DNA of 64,000 nucleotides, taken from positions 2,690,616-2,754,615 of the forward strand of contig CM022666.1 in NCBI GenBank assembly GCA_012295275.1. Direction: 5' to 3'. Shown here in pieces: positions 33,734 through 45,900 of the stretch (positions are counted from its first letter, which is position 1; the number at the start of each line of letters is the position of its first letter). The position numbers were made by a program, and so were the translations under genes. Source of the DNA: Chrysomallon squamiferum (taxonomy: Eukaryota > Mollusca > Gastropoda > Neomphalida > Peltospiridae). The notes beneath the pieces are model-generated. The model did not search any database, was not told the DNA's origin, and saw nothing but the letters and a program-made list of their open reading frames with translations.

Positions 33734-36700
33734 TCAAGATGTTGACATGACTGGGCGAGGTGTGGCAACGATGTCGTCATTGAAAGATAACTCTTGAGTC
33801 CATTCGTACAGTTTGCTGGCTTCTTCTTCCAAATATTCCTCAGCATCCTCAAACTCTTCATCGTTTTGTTCATCAGCTGTTAGCTTTTCACTTGTTCCTT
33901 GCCTCTCGTCCTTTGAAATTAAAAAAACCCAATTAGGCATGTAACTATAATGACCTTATTCTCATTACATCTCATTTATGTGATTTATGTAGTGAAATGT
34001 GACTGTAAAAAATATATTCTTTTATAAGAAAGACTTTTATAAAGAGTGTGTATGTACACTTAAACACATATGCACACTTGTTCAAGCATATAAATAAGCA
34101 TTCTAATGACTTAACACACAAGCATTCTAATAATTTACAAAGATGACCAATAAAATAATTTTTGAATTAGAAACATTTTAATTAAATCTCAGTGAAAACG
34201 TAATCATACCTTGTCCAAACCATACATTTTCCTCATTTTTGAAGCTCTCATTCTTGCCTGTTTCGATCTTCTGCTTGACATTTCACTGTTGTTGACGTTG
34301 AAACCAGATTCCTTGTATTTTGCAGGAGTTGGTGTGGGTGCTGGTGCTGTTGGTGTTCTGCAAAAAAAGTTAAATTGTAACACTCTATTAATTAAATTGA
34401 TTAATTTAAAATTAAATACTCTATCCATTAACATTTGCCTGAAATTGTCTCTCTCTATTTTACTTTCTAAGATGACACATACATATAAATGAATCTGTAT
34501 TTATCAAAACAAGAATGAAGTTTATGTTGGAACTCTATAAATGTTGATTTTATTTTCTAAGATAATGTATAAAATAAAATTCATTTATATTTAACAAATT
34601 TACCAAAATTCAAGGCATTAAGGAATAAATGTTTGAGTCGTTATCTTTCTTAGATAAAATAGTATACACATACATTTCATGAACATATTAAAATAAAACT
34701 TCTTTAGGATTTAATATTTCATTTATTATCAGTTTATGCTAAAACAAAATTCCTTTCACATGACAGTTCAGTCAGTTACACTGTATGATACCTAGCACTC
34801 GACATTTTGTTTGTATGCCAAACGTAAGTCTAATTTTAAAACAGAATAAAACGATACTGACAAAACAGTTTAAATAGATACACTTGCCTCATTGTGGAAA
34901 TAGTCTGAATCTGCTGCAGTTTAATTTCCTGAGTGAGAGGTCGACAAACCAGAAGAGGAATTTCCTTTCTCAGTCTAGGAGTCATCACATTGTTGTACGC
35001 ATAATCAATAACATCGTAGAAGATTGTGCGACGTGAGAGATCTATTTAAAAAATATATAAATATAAAAATTTTGCAATTAAGGCCATTGGATGTCTGGAA
35101 TATAGCTATATATGAAACCTGTTGGGCATCATTTAAAGCTAGTCACTTGAGGAACAACATAATGTTCTTCTGGGTAGCACAATGATGACAAATAACAAAA
35201 GTAATTGAAAATATCTTTGAGATTGTTTCTTTCAAGAACTTATCAACTCTTAACATGTTGATATATTTTTTTTATCTCTCCCTTTTTAAATGTTTTGATT
35301 AATATTAGGTATGCAAAGAATACAGTTATAACAAGTGATTTGTTTTTTTTTTATTTCTTTTTTTTAAATTATAATTGTATGATTTCATGAAAAAGAAATT
35401 TTCCTTCTTATATAACTGTCATACTTTATTATTAACAAAGTATGTTTAGGCTAATAATTCCTACCATTACAGATACGTTTGAATGAAAACCTTTTAACCT
35501 GCAGAGAATATTCTGTTGAAATAGTATCATCAAGATACACATCAAAATGAATCAGTAATTTAACTGAATATTTTCTCACCATCCAGTGTTAACTTCCTCC
35601 AGTAGTTTTCTTTTCCACCCAGACATGCAGGTGTCTCGTCCAGATTGGATAAATACTGGAAAATAAATAAATTAATGTTTAGTGCAAGACTGGCAGAAGC
35701 ACGTTTCTAAGAAATAAATGCAATTCATAACAAAAACAATGTGCAAAAACCACAAACAACTGAGGTACAGGTCATTAAACATTTATTGTTCAAATATTGA
35801 AAGGAATAAAAAGAAAGAAAAGTAACAAAAAAAAAATGAATGCATTAAACATTACTAAAATTTAGCTGTTATTTAACATAAAATATTAAAGCCTAGAACA
35901 AGAAATAATAAGTAAAGTAGTTATAATAAAAGTAAATGAAATTATGAAAATTGTAACTTGAACTTTTACTTTTTTATGAATAATAAGATAATAACCACAT
36001 CCAGTTTTTGTGAATTTTGTTTCCCTCCATCCAATAAGACATCCATTTATGTGCTCCAACTTTACCACAGAACTAATCTCAGTTCTTTTACAATGTGCCA
36101 AAAATAGTATCTCCTTCAGTATCTATTGTTTAAAAAAGCTCACCAAACAAATTGAGAAGAATAGTTTTCAGTTCTCTCTGAAAGACACTTACTTGCATGT
36201 AATCTTTGAGAGTAGTGACATCAACTTCGTCAGCAATATGGTGCTGTTTTTGCAGAAGGGCATCTTGTAGAATCTGGTCATAGAAAAGGCGATTTCCCAT
36301 CCATCTCAGTGAATCTTCTGCAGCCTGTGGGAATACATTTTTTTAGTACAAACATTTACTTGATAAATTTAGAGGGAACTTTAAAAAAACCAGACTTATT
36401 TATTCTTAAAAAAATATATATTTTTCTTTTATTTGCTATTATTTTATAATGTATAATAGAAATTAATGTTAATATTTTAAAGATTATGTTGATTTTTCAC
36501 CAAGAATATTAGAAATGATCAACAGTGGAACATTAATGATTATTATGTTAATAATTAACTTTTCGTTATCAAATTTTTAAAAGATTCAAAAAAAAAAATT
36601 TTGTTTTTATATCTCACTTACATCAGAAGCAGGTTTAATCATTTTTCTGCCACTCAGATATTTAAGTCCCTTGCCATCAGAATTGTTGTAAATCTTGAAG

Positions 36701-37640
36701 AAAATCAGGGGAGGAAACTCTGAACCTCCAAATCTGAAATAATAATTAACAATTTTTTTTCAAAGAAAACAAAACTCATATTTCACTTGGGATTGGTGTA
36801 ATTTAAAAATTTTAAAAATAAAAAAATAAAAATAAAATGTTTCTGAAAGACATGAAAATAACTTACTGTGAATAATGAATATCTAAATATTAATGAAAAA
36901 ATAAAGAGTATATATCACTTTGATTTTTTGAACTAATCATAAATTGTTCAGATATCAATACCAACCTGAATCTGACTTTTATTGACAAGCATTTGTCATC
37001 CAAAAACTTGGCTTCTCTAGGGCATACCTTTTTGAGTATATCAAGTGAGATGGAATTTTCCTGAAAGAAAAAAAAAAATTAAAATTGATCTACATATTAT
37101 GAAAATAAGTAAATAAATATACCAATAATTTTTAATATAACTGATTAAGTTTTAATTTGTTTTGGTTAATCAGCTATCTACTCAATTTTTTGGTTTTTAA
37201 ATCTCTGCATTATAATCTCTATCACTGTTATCTCCCTTTATAGTAAATAATAAGAATCACCTCCCTTCCAGATCAATGACACATTATTATTCATTGCATT
37301 CAATAATATTTACAACTCTGTGATTATTTAACACATTAATTTAACATTAAAGTAATAATATTATTTACTTCTGTATAAAAAGTTTGATTTGGCAAAACCA
37401 AGCCACAAGAACTTTAATAACACTTCAAATTCTAAAAATATTTCTGTCCGTGTTATCTCCCTTCCCAATGAATGAGAAAGAGTTATCTCCCATCCCCATT
37501 AATAAAATAATTTGTTAAATGTTAATTAGAGATGTACTTACTGCTGCACACACTGAGTGTTTGAGAAGACAAAACATTCGTCTGTCTCGATAAGAAATCC
37601 ATGTTCTCTCAATGATAGATGCTGCCACTTGTTGCATTAA

Positions 37641-37671
<31 letters not shown>

Positions 37672-38223
37672 GGTAATAACTTCTGAAGTCTTTAAGTAAT
37701 TAATCTGCAAAAAAATTCTTCAGTAACAAATGCTAAATACTTATAGGTCGACCAAAGCAATAAAAATAATAAATCTGAACATTATTTGTTTTTCTACTGT
37801 CAGTGTTTTTACATTTTTATCATGTGAAACAAGTGATTAAAACGGGTCCCATAATAAGGAATGGAATGTAATTTTCCATCTAAATAAAGAGTTAAAACAG
37901 AATTCAGATAAAGAGATGGACATGACAAATAAATTTCATCATAAAGAACAGAAAAAATGTATTGGCCATAAATAAAATAAAAAAACTGTTAATGATGATG
38001 ATAATAATAATAATAATAACAACAATAACAATAACAACATTAAGAAGATAAATAAATAAATAATATCAAATTTTAAAAATATTTAATATTTGATGCAACT
38101 TGAAGGACTCATCCTGCTGTATTTGCCTATGACTGCTTAATATTTAATTTAATTACTGCCCTGATTAATGACTAAATGCATTTAAAAAATAATAATAAAC
38201 ACAATAACAACAACAATAATGAT

Positions 38224-38277
<54 letters not shown>

Positions 38278-38695
38278 AATAATAATCACCTTCATTAATT
38301 TAAAAAAACAGAAAAATCATCAGCATTATAATAATTTTATATATCACTCACTCTCTCTGATTTCGTGCTCCTTGTCGCAGACTTCTTGTTGGAGACGGTG
38401 ACAACGTCTTTTGACTTTGCCTGCTGGCTGGGGTAGGTTGAGGTTGTCTCATCATTGCCTGGCCCTCAAGGTTTCCAGAAAATCGGTCTGGGGTCATGTG
38501 ACCTAAATTCTGAATGTAATTATCAGACAGCCTGTCCGGAGAGACACCTTCACGCCGATCGCTGCTAGCACTCGGCAATTTGACATTAATAGACTGTCGA
38601 CTGGTATGACCCACGCCATTTTGTTCATTTCGACTAGTTTCCTCTCTTGTTTCACGATGGCCCGACCCACTCTTTCTTGAATCTGAACGATCCAT
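33734..38695 (-). CDS. CXorf58/C11orf65 (MFI)-like protein, complete, 9 coding exons, 445 aa
   Basis: Coding exons on the - strand: 38695-38352, 37641-37542, 37060-36966, 36733-36622, 36324-36193, 35655-35580, 35041-34888, 34357-34210, 33910-33734. The sum is 1,338 nt and all phases agree. An in-frame TAA lies two codons before the ATG, which fixes the start. Residues 1-114 are Ser/Arg/Gln-rich and disordered. A conserved core (115-337) holds an IQ-like segment (RTWISYRDRRMF), RFGGSEFPPLIFFKIY, KYLSGRKMIKPASD, DEVDVTTLKDYMQYLSNLDE and GGKENYWRKLTLD. A Pro/Thr-rich linker, a basic MSSRRSKQARMRASK block and an acidic tail follow. The core pattern is the one I associate with CXorf58 and C11orf65/MFI; the function is not established. 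The intron after 34888 has a GC donor. Confidence 0.7.
34358..34887 (-). other. GC-AG intron in the CXorf58-like gene
   Basis: The exon ends ATGAG and the intron starts GCAAGT, the standard GC-donor consensus. It ends tttttttgcag. Phase 2 joins AG|A as Arg and keeps both flanking exons open. No GT donor in the right phase is nearby. Confidence 0.85.
38224..38276. repeat. (AAC)n microsatellite
   Basis: This trinucleotide run is in the first coding intron of the CXorf58-like gene. An A run (37,647-37,671) lies at the other end of the intron, in the T-rich acceptor tract of the - strand. Confidence 0.9.
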
Positions 38696-38721
38696 CACTT
38701 ACAATTAGACTGTATGGATAC
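38696..38721 (-). other. 5' UTR part of first coding exon, with acceptor
   Basis: A clear acceptor (gctttactccag) precedes 38721 on the - strand, so the gene has at least one upstream non-coding exon. A good donor for it is CAACAG|GTAACG, giving an exon end at 39082. Confidence 0.6.
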
Positions 38722-39082
38722 CTGGAGTAAAGCAAATAAAAACATACATATCACGAAATAAATAAATAAATAAATAATACTGTAACAACAACAATGAAAA
38801 TTGCTTGTGAAACCAGTTTATGATCTGCATTAAACTAACTGATATACGTTTTATTTGATTCGCTACTTAATTACTTGCTATGTTGTTGTTGTTGGTTTTA
38901 CACAAGAGCTCGGGGTGCGTATTTCACACTATCAATGTATCATACGATTCATAGTAATTAATGTAATTCACTGAAAATTAATTCTGACAGCCACTCAACA
39001 GTCGGTACGTTGATGCCAAATAAATCTCATTATTTTTCACAATATTTAACTGCTTATTATATAATGTACACTGTTCGTTACC

Positions 39083-39520
39083 TGTTGCAGTTGATTTATC
39101 AGTTGAATAGCAGACACAATTGTCGGAGACAAAATTACGTACCATGTGTAAAATGGTCTCCATCGTAAACAAACAGTTACTTCCGGATATCCTGGATAAT
39201 AGTCTGTAATTACATATCTTATATATATTTTATTAGAAATTAAATAGCTACATATTTCGTTCACCTCCTCTAGAGGCTCGCATTTTATATTTATTTATAA
39301 ACCATAAATGAGGATTAGTTACATAAATGACTTTCTGTTTAAGAAGTTACAATTATTGTTTCAAAAGCTATTCTGCACCGATATATAGAAAATATACTAT
39401 AATTTGTACATCCGGTACATGCGCAAATGAAACATACCTTAATGTATCGCGACGATATCTTCTGCAAGTTGACTGTTTACAAAAGTAAAGACAATATTAT
39501 TTTGTTTTCAGCATAAAAAG
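39083..39520. promoter_or_regulatory. divergent promoter region between CXorf58-like gene and IFT80
   Basis: About 440 bp separate the predicted non-coding exon donor of the - strand gene (39082) from the IFT80 ATG (39521). No TATA box is clear. GTCTCCATCGTAAAC at 39156-39170 matches the left half of an RFX X-box (GTYNCCAT) and imperfectly the right half. A short intron-like gap before 39512 is too small to be real, so the IFT80 leader is probably unspliced here. Confidence 0.45.
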
Positions 39521-42500
39521 ATGAGGTTAAAAGTGACTTTACAGAAAGAACCAAAACATATCCTTTATATAATTATTTTTATTGCCTAGAATTTGTTATA
39601 TGATATCTGATGTCTTAATTTTTATTTTAGTATGAATATCGGTGTTGATCAACTTGTTATAGTTGATTGTTGGCAGGTGCTTGTCAGCTTGAGATGGTGT
39701 TTATTATTTTTAGCGGATACATTGTAAAACTTATTTTTATTTAATGAAATTTGCTTAAAAATTAGCAGATAAAACATTAATACTGATACATAACAAATAA
39801 CTGGAAACAAAAATTATTAATGAATGTAAATATAAATTGTACATAAATAAATGTTTAGTAATTGGTAATTTTTATTAAACTATAGTAATTAATAATTGAT
39901 GTTAATTACACATCTGTCAGATACAATTAATATTGAATTGCTTCTTTTGTAACAACAGTCTGCAGGAATAAATAAAGAATGTTGTCATTGTACTTGTGAT
40001 ATAACTTACCTGTGAATCCTTTTTTCCAGAATATCTGTAGAACTGAGGTCTGCAGTTAATTACTAGTTAATGTCTTTTTTTTTGGGGGGGGGCTGAAATT
40101 TCTTGTATACTAATGGTTCAATTTTGAGAAATTTAAGTGTCATATAAATCTATACACATGTACACATATATGTATACACTTGACTTGTATATTTTGTCTT
40201 ACATGTTGCACACTCTAATATTGCTTTTAACAATTTTTGACATTTAGGAACATTAAAAATAATAATAATAATAAAAAAATATATATATATATTTTCAGAA
40301 ATTTCTAACCTAATGATGGTGCAGTTTTGAGAAGTTTATCATACACACATACCTACATACATACATACCTACATACCTACATACTAACATACTTACATAC
40401 TTACATACATACTTACATAGATATTTTTCTTAACTGTTTGCACATTCTGAACTTGTCAGTTGTGTGGGTTGGATATCTCCTGATGAACTTTATTCAGCAG
40501 CAGATGATCATGAGGTTCTGCGATGGAGTCTACTAAGTACCACAGAAACAACAAAGGTCATGACCCTTCCTAAAGACTGTTTTCCTACTGGACTGAACTG
40601 GCTTCCCAGGTCTATTTCAGGTGGATCAAAGAAAACTGGTTCAGACCTTTTTGTTCTCACGTCTACTGATGGTAAATGTATTATATTTTTATTTTAAAGT
40701 GATGATTTGCAGTTTAGTTGTCAAGTTGAATGTTTATTAGACCAGCAACTTGATAGTCATAATATAATGTGAATGTGCTGAAAAAACAAAGCTGATTTAT
40801 TTATATAGTCTCTTATAGTAAATATGATAATACCTGATTATGATATTTCTTAAAATGATTAATCATTTAATTTGTTTTTATTAATATATATATATAATGT
40901 CAAATTAAAATGATTTATCCAGAGTTAATTAAAAATGTAATTTGTTTTTTAAATTTATACATACGATACATACACACACACATACATACATACATACATA
41001 CATATATACGTATGTGCATATAAATCTATAATATTATATTTTAAGGCAAATTTCACTTAATAAACAAGACTGGGAGGGTAGAGAAAATAGTGGAGGCTCA
41101 CAAAGGTGCTGTTTTGTGTGGGAGATGGAGTTCAGATGGAAGTGCACTTGTCACTGGTAAGAAATACCCCAAAAAGATACGTTTTTACTAAAGTCTGTAG
41201 AAAAATGTATAATGATTTCACGATTATTCCATTCCACTGCTTTAACAAAGGTCACAGCATCAGTTTTTACTATTTATCATGCTTTGGTAAGAGTTGTCTA
41301 TAATGTTAAACATCAAATTTCCTCTGAATCTTTCATGTAATCATTATATATTGTACACAGAAACAATATGTCTGATGTGAAAATAATAATAGTGTAGGGA
41401 GTTGAATCTATTATACTGTATTTAAAAAAAAAATCATTTGTTTATGTTTTGGATCTTTCTGAATTGTTAATTCTATCATCTAGCCTTAAAATAAATCTTG
41501 TTGTAATGTATAGCAGAATCTCATAATAAATGCCACAAAGTATAACATCTTATTGTAATGTGTAGCACAGTCTTATCATTGATGCCAAGAAGTATACTTT
41601 AGTTTTTATGTAGGGTGAAAAAGATTTTAAACTTTTTTAAAACTATTTTTTTAGGTGGTGAAGATGGACAAGTCAAAGTTTGGTCTCGTAGTGGCATGCT
41701 GCGTTCAACTCTAACACAGAACAGTAAGTTTAGTTTAAAATCTTAAACTTTTATCTTTATAATAATTATAATTGTTACTATTTTTGTTGTTGTCGTTATT
41801 ACTATTATTATAATTTTTTTTTTTATTGTTGTTATTGTTAATTTACTATTACTTCTGTTAGTGTAATTTTATTATTATTACTGTTACTGTTACTATTAGT
41901 GTTACTATAAGTGTTACTATTATATTATGTTATATTATATTATATTATTGTTATTATGATTTTTATTTTTATTTTCAGCACAGCCATTATTGTAATCTTT
42001 AAAAAAATAATAATTTTATCTTTGGATAATGCTGCAATTTTTTGATACTCTAATTTCTGATACATATATTATTTTTCAAATTTCATTGATATTTTTTTTT
42101 CAAAAGTGTATATTGTTATATTCAGAGGCATACCTACATACAAATACTGTCACACATAGAAGTGATATTGTTTATTTTTAATAACATTATTATTTTACAC
42201 GTATTATTACTATGCTGTTATTTCAGTGCTATTTATTATTTTATTATTTTTCAAAATTGTATATTTTTTATATTCAGAGGAATACCTACATGCAAACAAA
42301 TTTAATTGTCACATGTTTCCAGTGATAAAACGTTCCAGTGATATTGTTTATTTAATTATATTATTATTTTACAGGTTTACCTGTGTACTCTGTATTCTGT
42401 CACACGTCACAGTGATATTGTTTATTTTTTAATTATATCATTATTTTACAGGTTTACCTGTGTACTCTGTATGTTGGGGTTCAGACAGTGAACATATTTT

Positions 42501-42889
42501 GTTTACAAATGGGAAACAGTTAGTTATAAAATCTCTACAAGCCAATGCTAAGCCTTCCATGGTAAGTTTAATAACTGCATTGATATATTTTACTTTTTCT
42601 CTTAAGAAAATTAATTTTCTTTTCTTTTTGTTATTCTGTACAGTAATATATTTATCTCTGTATTTGTTGTTTTTTTTTTTTTTATTTTATTTTTTCTTGT
42701 GCTCTATGTTTCAGGTTTAATCTGTCTTTGAGTGTATTTCTGTTCATGTGATTGTATTATAATTTTATGTTTATGGATATTATTTTTTAAAACAGTTGTT
42801 TTTGTTCTGTTAATTATTTCACAAATAATCCTTCTTGTTTTTTTGTAGTTTTCATTTCTGACTTGTTTTCATAAATATAAATTAATCTG

Positions 42890-42920
<31 letters not shown>

Positions 42921-45900
42921 TTGTAATTTGTATGATTTTACTATAATGTTTGACTTCATTACAGCAATATCTATTCATATTTCTTTCTTTCTTTCATTCA
43001 TTCTTTTTTCTTTTATTTATTTATTTATTTATTTATTTATTCTTTCCATTATAACTTGTACTATTTTATTGACACATTAATTCTAATACATTTTGTGTCT
43101 GTTCAGTGGAAAGCTCATGAAGGAATTATTCTTGTTGTTGACTGGAATCCTGTAAACAATTTGATTTTGTCTGGAGGAGAAGACTGCAAATACAAGGTAC
43201 CAGAAAAAATAATATCAAAAATTCTTTAGTATCAAACCAATTTATATTTGCCGTAATAGATAATATCATTCACAATTTAAATTTTTAAAATTTTTAAATG
43301 TAATTATTTTTATATGATAAAGTATTTTAAAATATAGTACATGTGATCATTAATGTTTCAGTATTATTCTGTTCCCATGTTTGAAATGATAACACAAATC
43401 ATAGAGTCTCTAGTTAATTCTATGATGGAAATCACTTTTTTTTTTTCCCACTAGATTTGGGATACATATGGTAGACAGATGTACAGCAGTGCTGCACATG
43501 ATTATCCTATCACATCAGCTGCATGGACTCCAGATGGAGAAATGTTTGCTGTGGGATCATTTAACACATTACGTCTGTGTGACAGGAGTGGGGTATGATA
43601 AGTTTCTGTATTTCACACAAGAACGTTTAAGCCTTAATATATGTTTAATAAAAGGAATATCATTTACTCAGTGTTGCAAGAATTTCAAACTGACCAGACT
43701 GTAAAGTTATAAAACTATAAAAAAATACAAATATGAAATCCTAAAATATATATTGATTATTCTGGAAGCAGAAATTTTCAAAAAGAAATATATTTGAATA
43801 TTTATATTATGTAAAATAGTTGTTTTAATTATAAAATTTATTCCAGATATCACAAAATGTTTATAAAATGTGATAAAAAAAAAAGAACAAAAAAGAAATT
43901 AAAATTAAATATAAATATTACTTTAAAAAGAATTGTTTTCGTATTAACATATAAACAGAATACAAAACGAGAACATAAAAGATTTCAAAACGTATATTTT
44001 ACGTAAACACTAAATTCACTTTTAACGGATGCAGGCACTATTGATTTGACAAGTGCCTTCAAGACACCTTAAATTTTAAACTACTTCAGTGCGACTTGAA
44101 ATTAAAAAAATAGCTGTGTCAACTGTCTTCATTTCATTGCAGTGGTCATATGCTTTAGAAAAACCAAACATAGGCAGTGTGTTCTGTCTGTCGTGGTCGA
44201 GTGATGGCACCCAAGTTGCAGGAGCTTGTGGGAATGGTCAGGTGCTAATAGGAAATGTTATAGAAAGGTAAAGTAACAGGAACAACTTAATTTAAAAAAA
44301 AAATCAGAAATCTTAGACACTTAATTGATTTATAAGCTGATGAAAACATAATATGTTTTAAGAAATCATTTTTATTTTTTGGTTATTAATTTCTGTGCTT
44401 GAGAAATATTTTTTGAGCGTCTGTTTAATGGATTTAAAAAATAATCTTAATGGTGAAATGTTTTGAGAAAATGTGAGCATGTCATGAAACCATCCAGTAT
44501 TTAACATTAACAGATAAAAAGCATATTTCTTGAAGGATATGTAGAAAAGGCAAAGCTTTGGCATTTAAAATTCTAGTATTTATTTTATCAAGTTACAAAC
44601 TGTTACGAATAACAGTATCATTACTAAAAAAAAAATTCTCTTTTATGCTATCACTAAATATTCACTAACTAAACATTCCACTAAATAAATAAATCTTTTT
44701 ATATATCTTACAGACTATTACTATGAATCTACTACATCTAATTGATATTAATATTTACAAATTATTCTCATTTCTCAGACGTTTGGAATGGAAAAACTTT
44801 GAAGCTATAGTCATGGCAAGCAAACAGATTAAGATTCGTAACGTGCTCAATGATGCCATCGACAAACTGGATTTTCGAGACCGAGTCATCAAATTGTCTC
44901 TAGCATTTGGCCATCTTGTTGTGGCAACGTCATGTCAGTGCTACATATACAGCACTCGCAACTGGAACACCCCGATGATCTTTGACCTGAAAGAAGGGAA
45001 CGTAACTCTGATTAAACAGGCTGAGAAGTAAGCATATTTCGTATGATATTAAATTATATAATCATTTGTTTTTTATGTAAGAGTTAAATGATATCTAAAA
45101 ATGTTTTCTTATTTCTTTTCTTTTTTTAAAATGTTAAAATAATTACAAAAATGGCCAAATATATTTGTGACATTTTTAATTAAAAGTTAAAAAAAATATT
45201 TGCTTTTTTTATCTATGTTAAAAATTATTATAAAAAAGAAAGTATAAATTTTTCATATTGACTATTTCATTTTAATTTATATCATCATCATTAAGTATTA
45301 ATGATTTTTTTCTGATTAAATTAATATAATATATGAACCTTTTTAAAACCTTTTTTTTTACGTTTTGTAAACATTTTGTGATATCTGGAATAGATTTTAT
45401 AATCAAAATAACTATTTTACATAATATAAATATTCAGATAAATATTTTTATTTTTAAATTTATTTTATCTTCAGACATTTCTTACTGGTTGATGGAAGTG
45501 GTGTGTATGTGTATTCCTATGATAGTCGACTTGTTTGCTCACCTCGACATCAGGGGATGAAAGCAGACGCAATCAACATGCAGACTATATCCATTTCTAA
45601 TGACACTGTAGCCATCAGAGACAAAACAGATGAAAAACGTAAGTTTTATCTGAACAATAAAACACAAGTTGTAATCTCAAGCTAGCAGATTAAACACATA
45701 TACTTGAATTAATTCGAGGCATGTTCTCTCAACTGTAAAAATTCTGTTTAAGAATATTTTAAAACATCTTTTGAGTAACATATCAGATTAATGAATACTA
45801 TATGTATGTTGTGTTATTTTTATGTATTCATTCTTTGTGTTTACCCATATTGTAAACATCTGTTTATTAAAGTAACAGGTTTGAATCCAGATTAATGTCA

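Noticed and set aside
39485-39511. A 27-nt intron in the IFT80 leader between a GTAAAG and a TTTTCAG
   Set aside because: It is too short for a metazoan intron; an unspliced leader is simpler.
40327-40444. GT-AG acceptor candidates for IFT80 exon 2 (AG near 40,420)
   Set aside because: Any of these puts an in-frame TAA before the conserved HSELV; the AT-AC junction fits instead.
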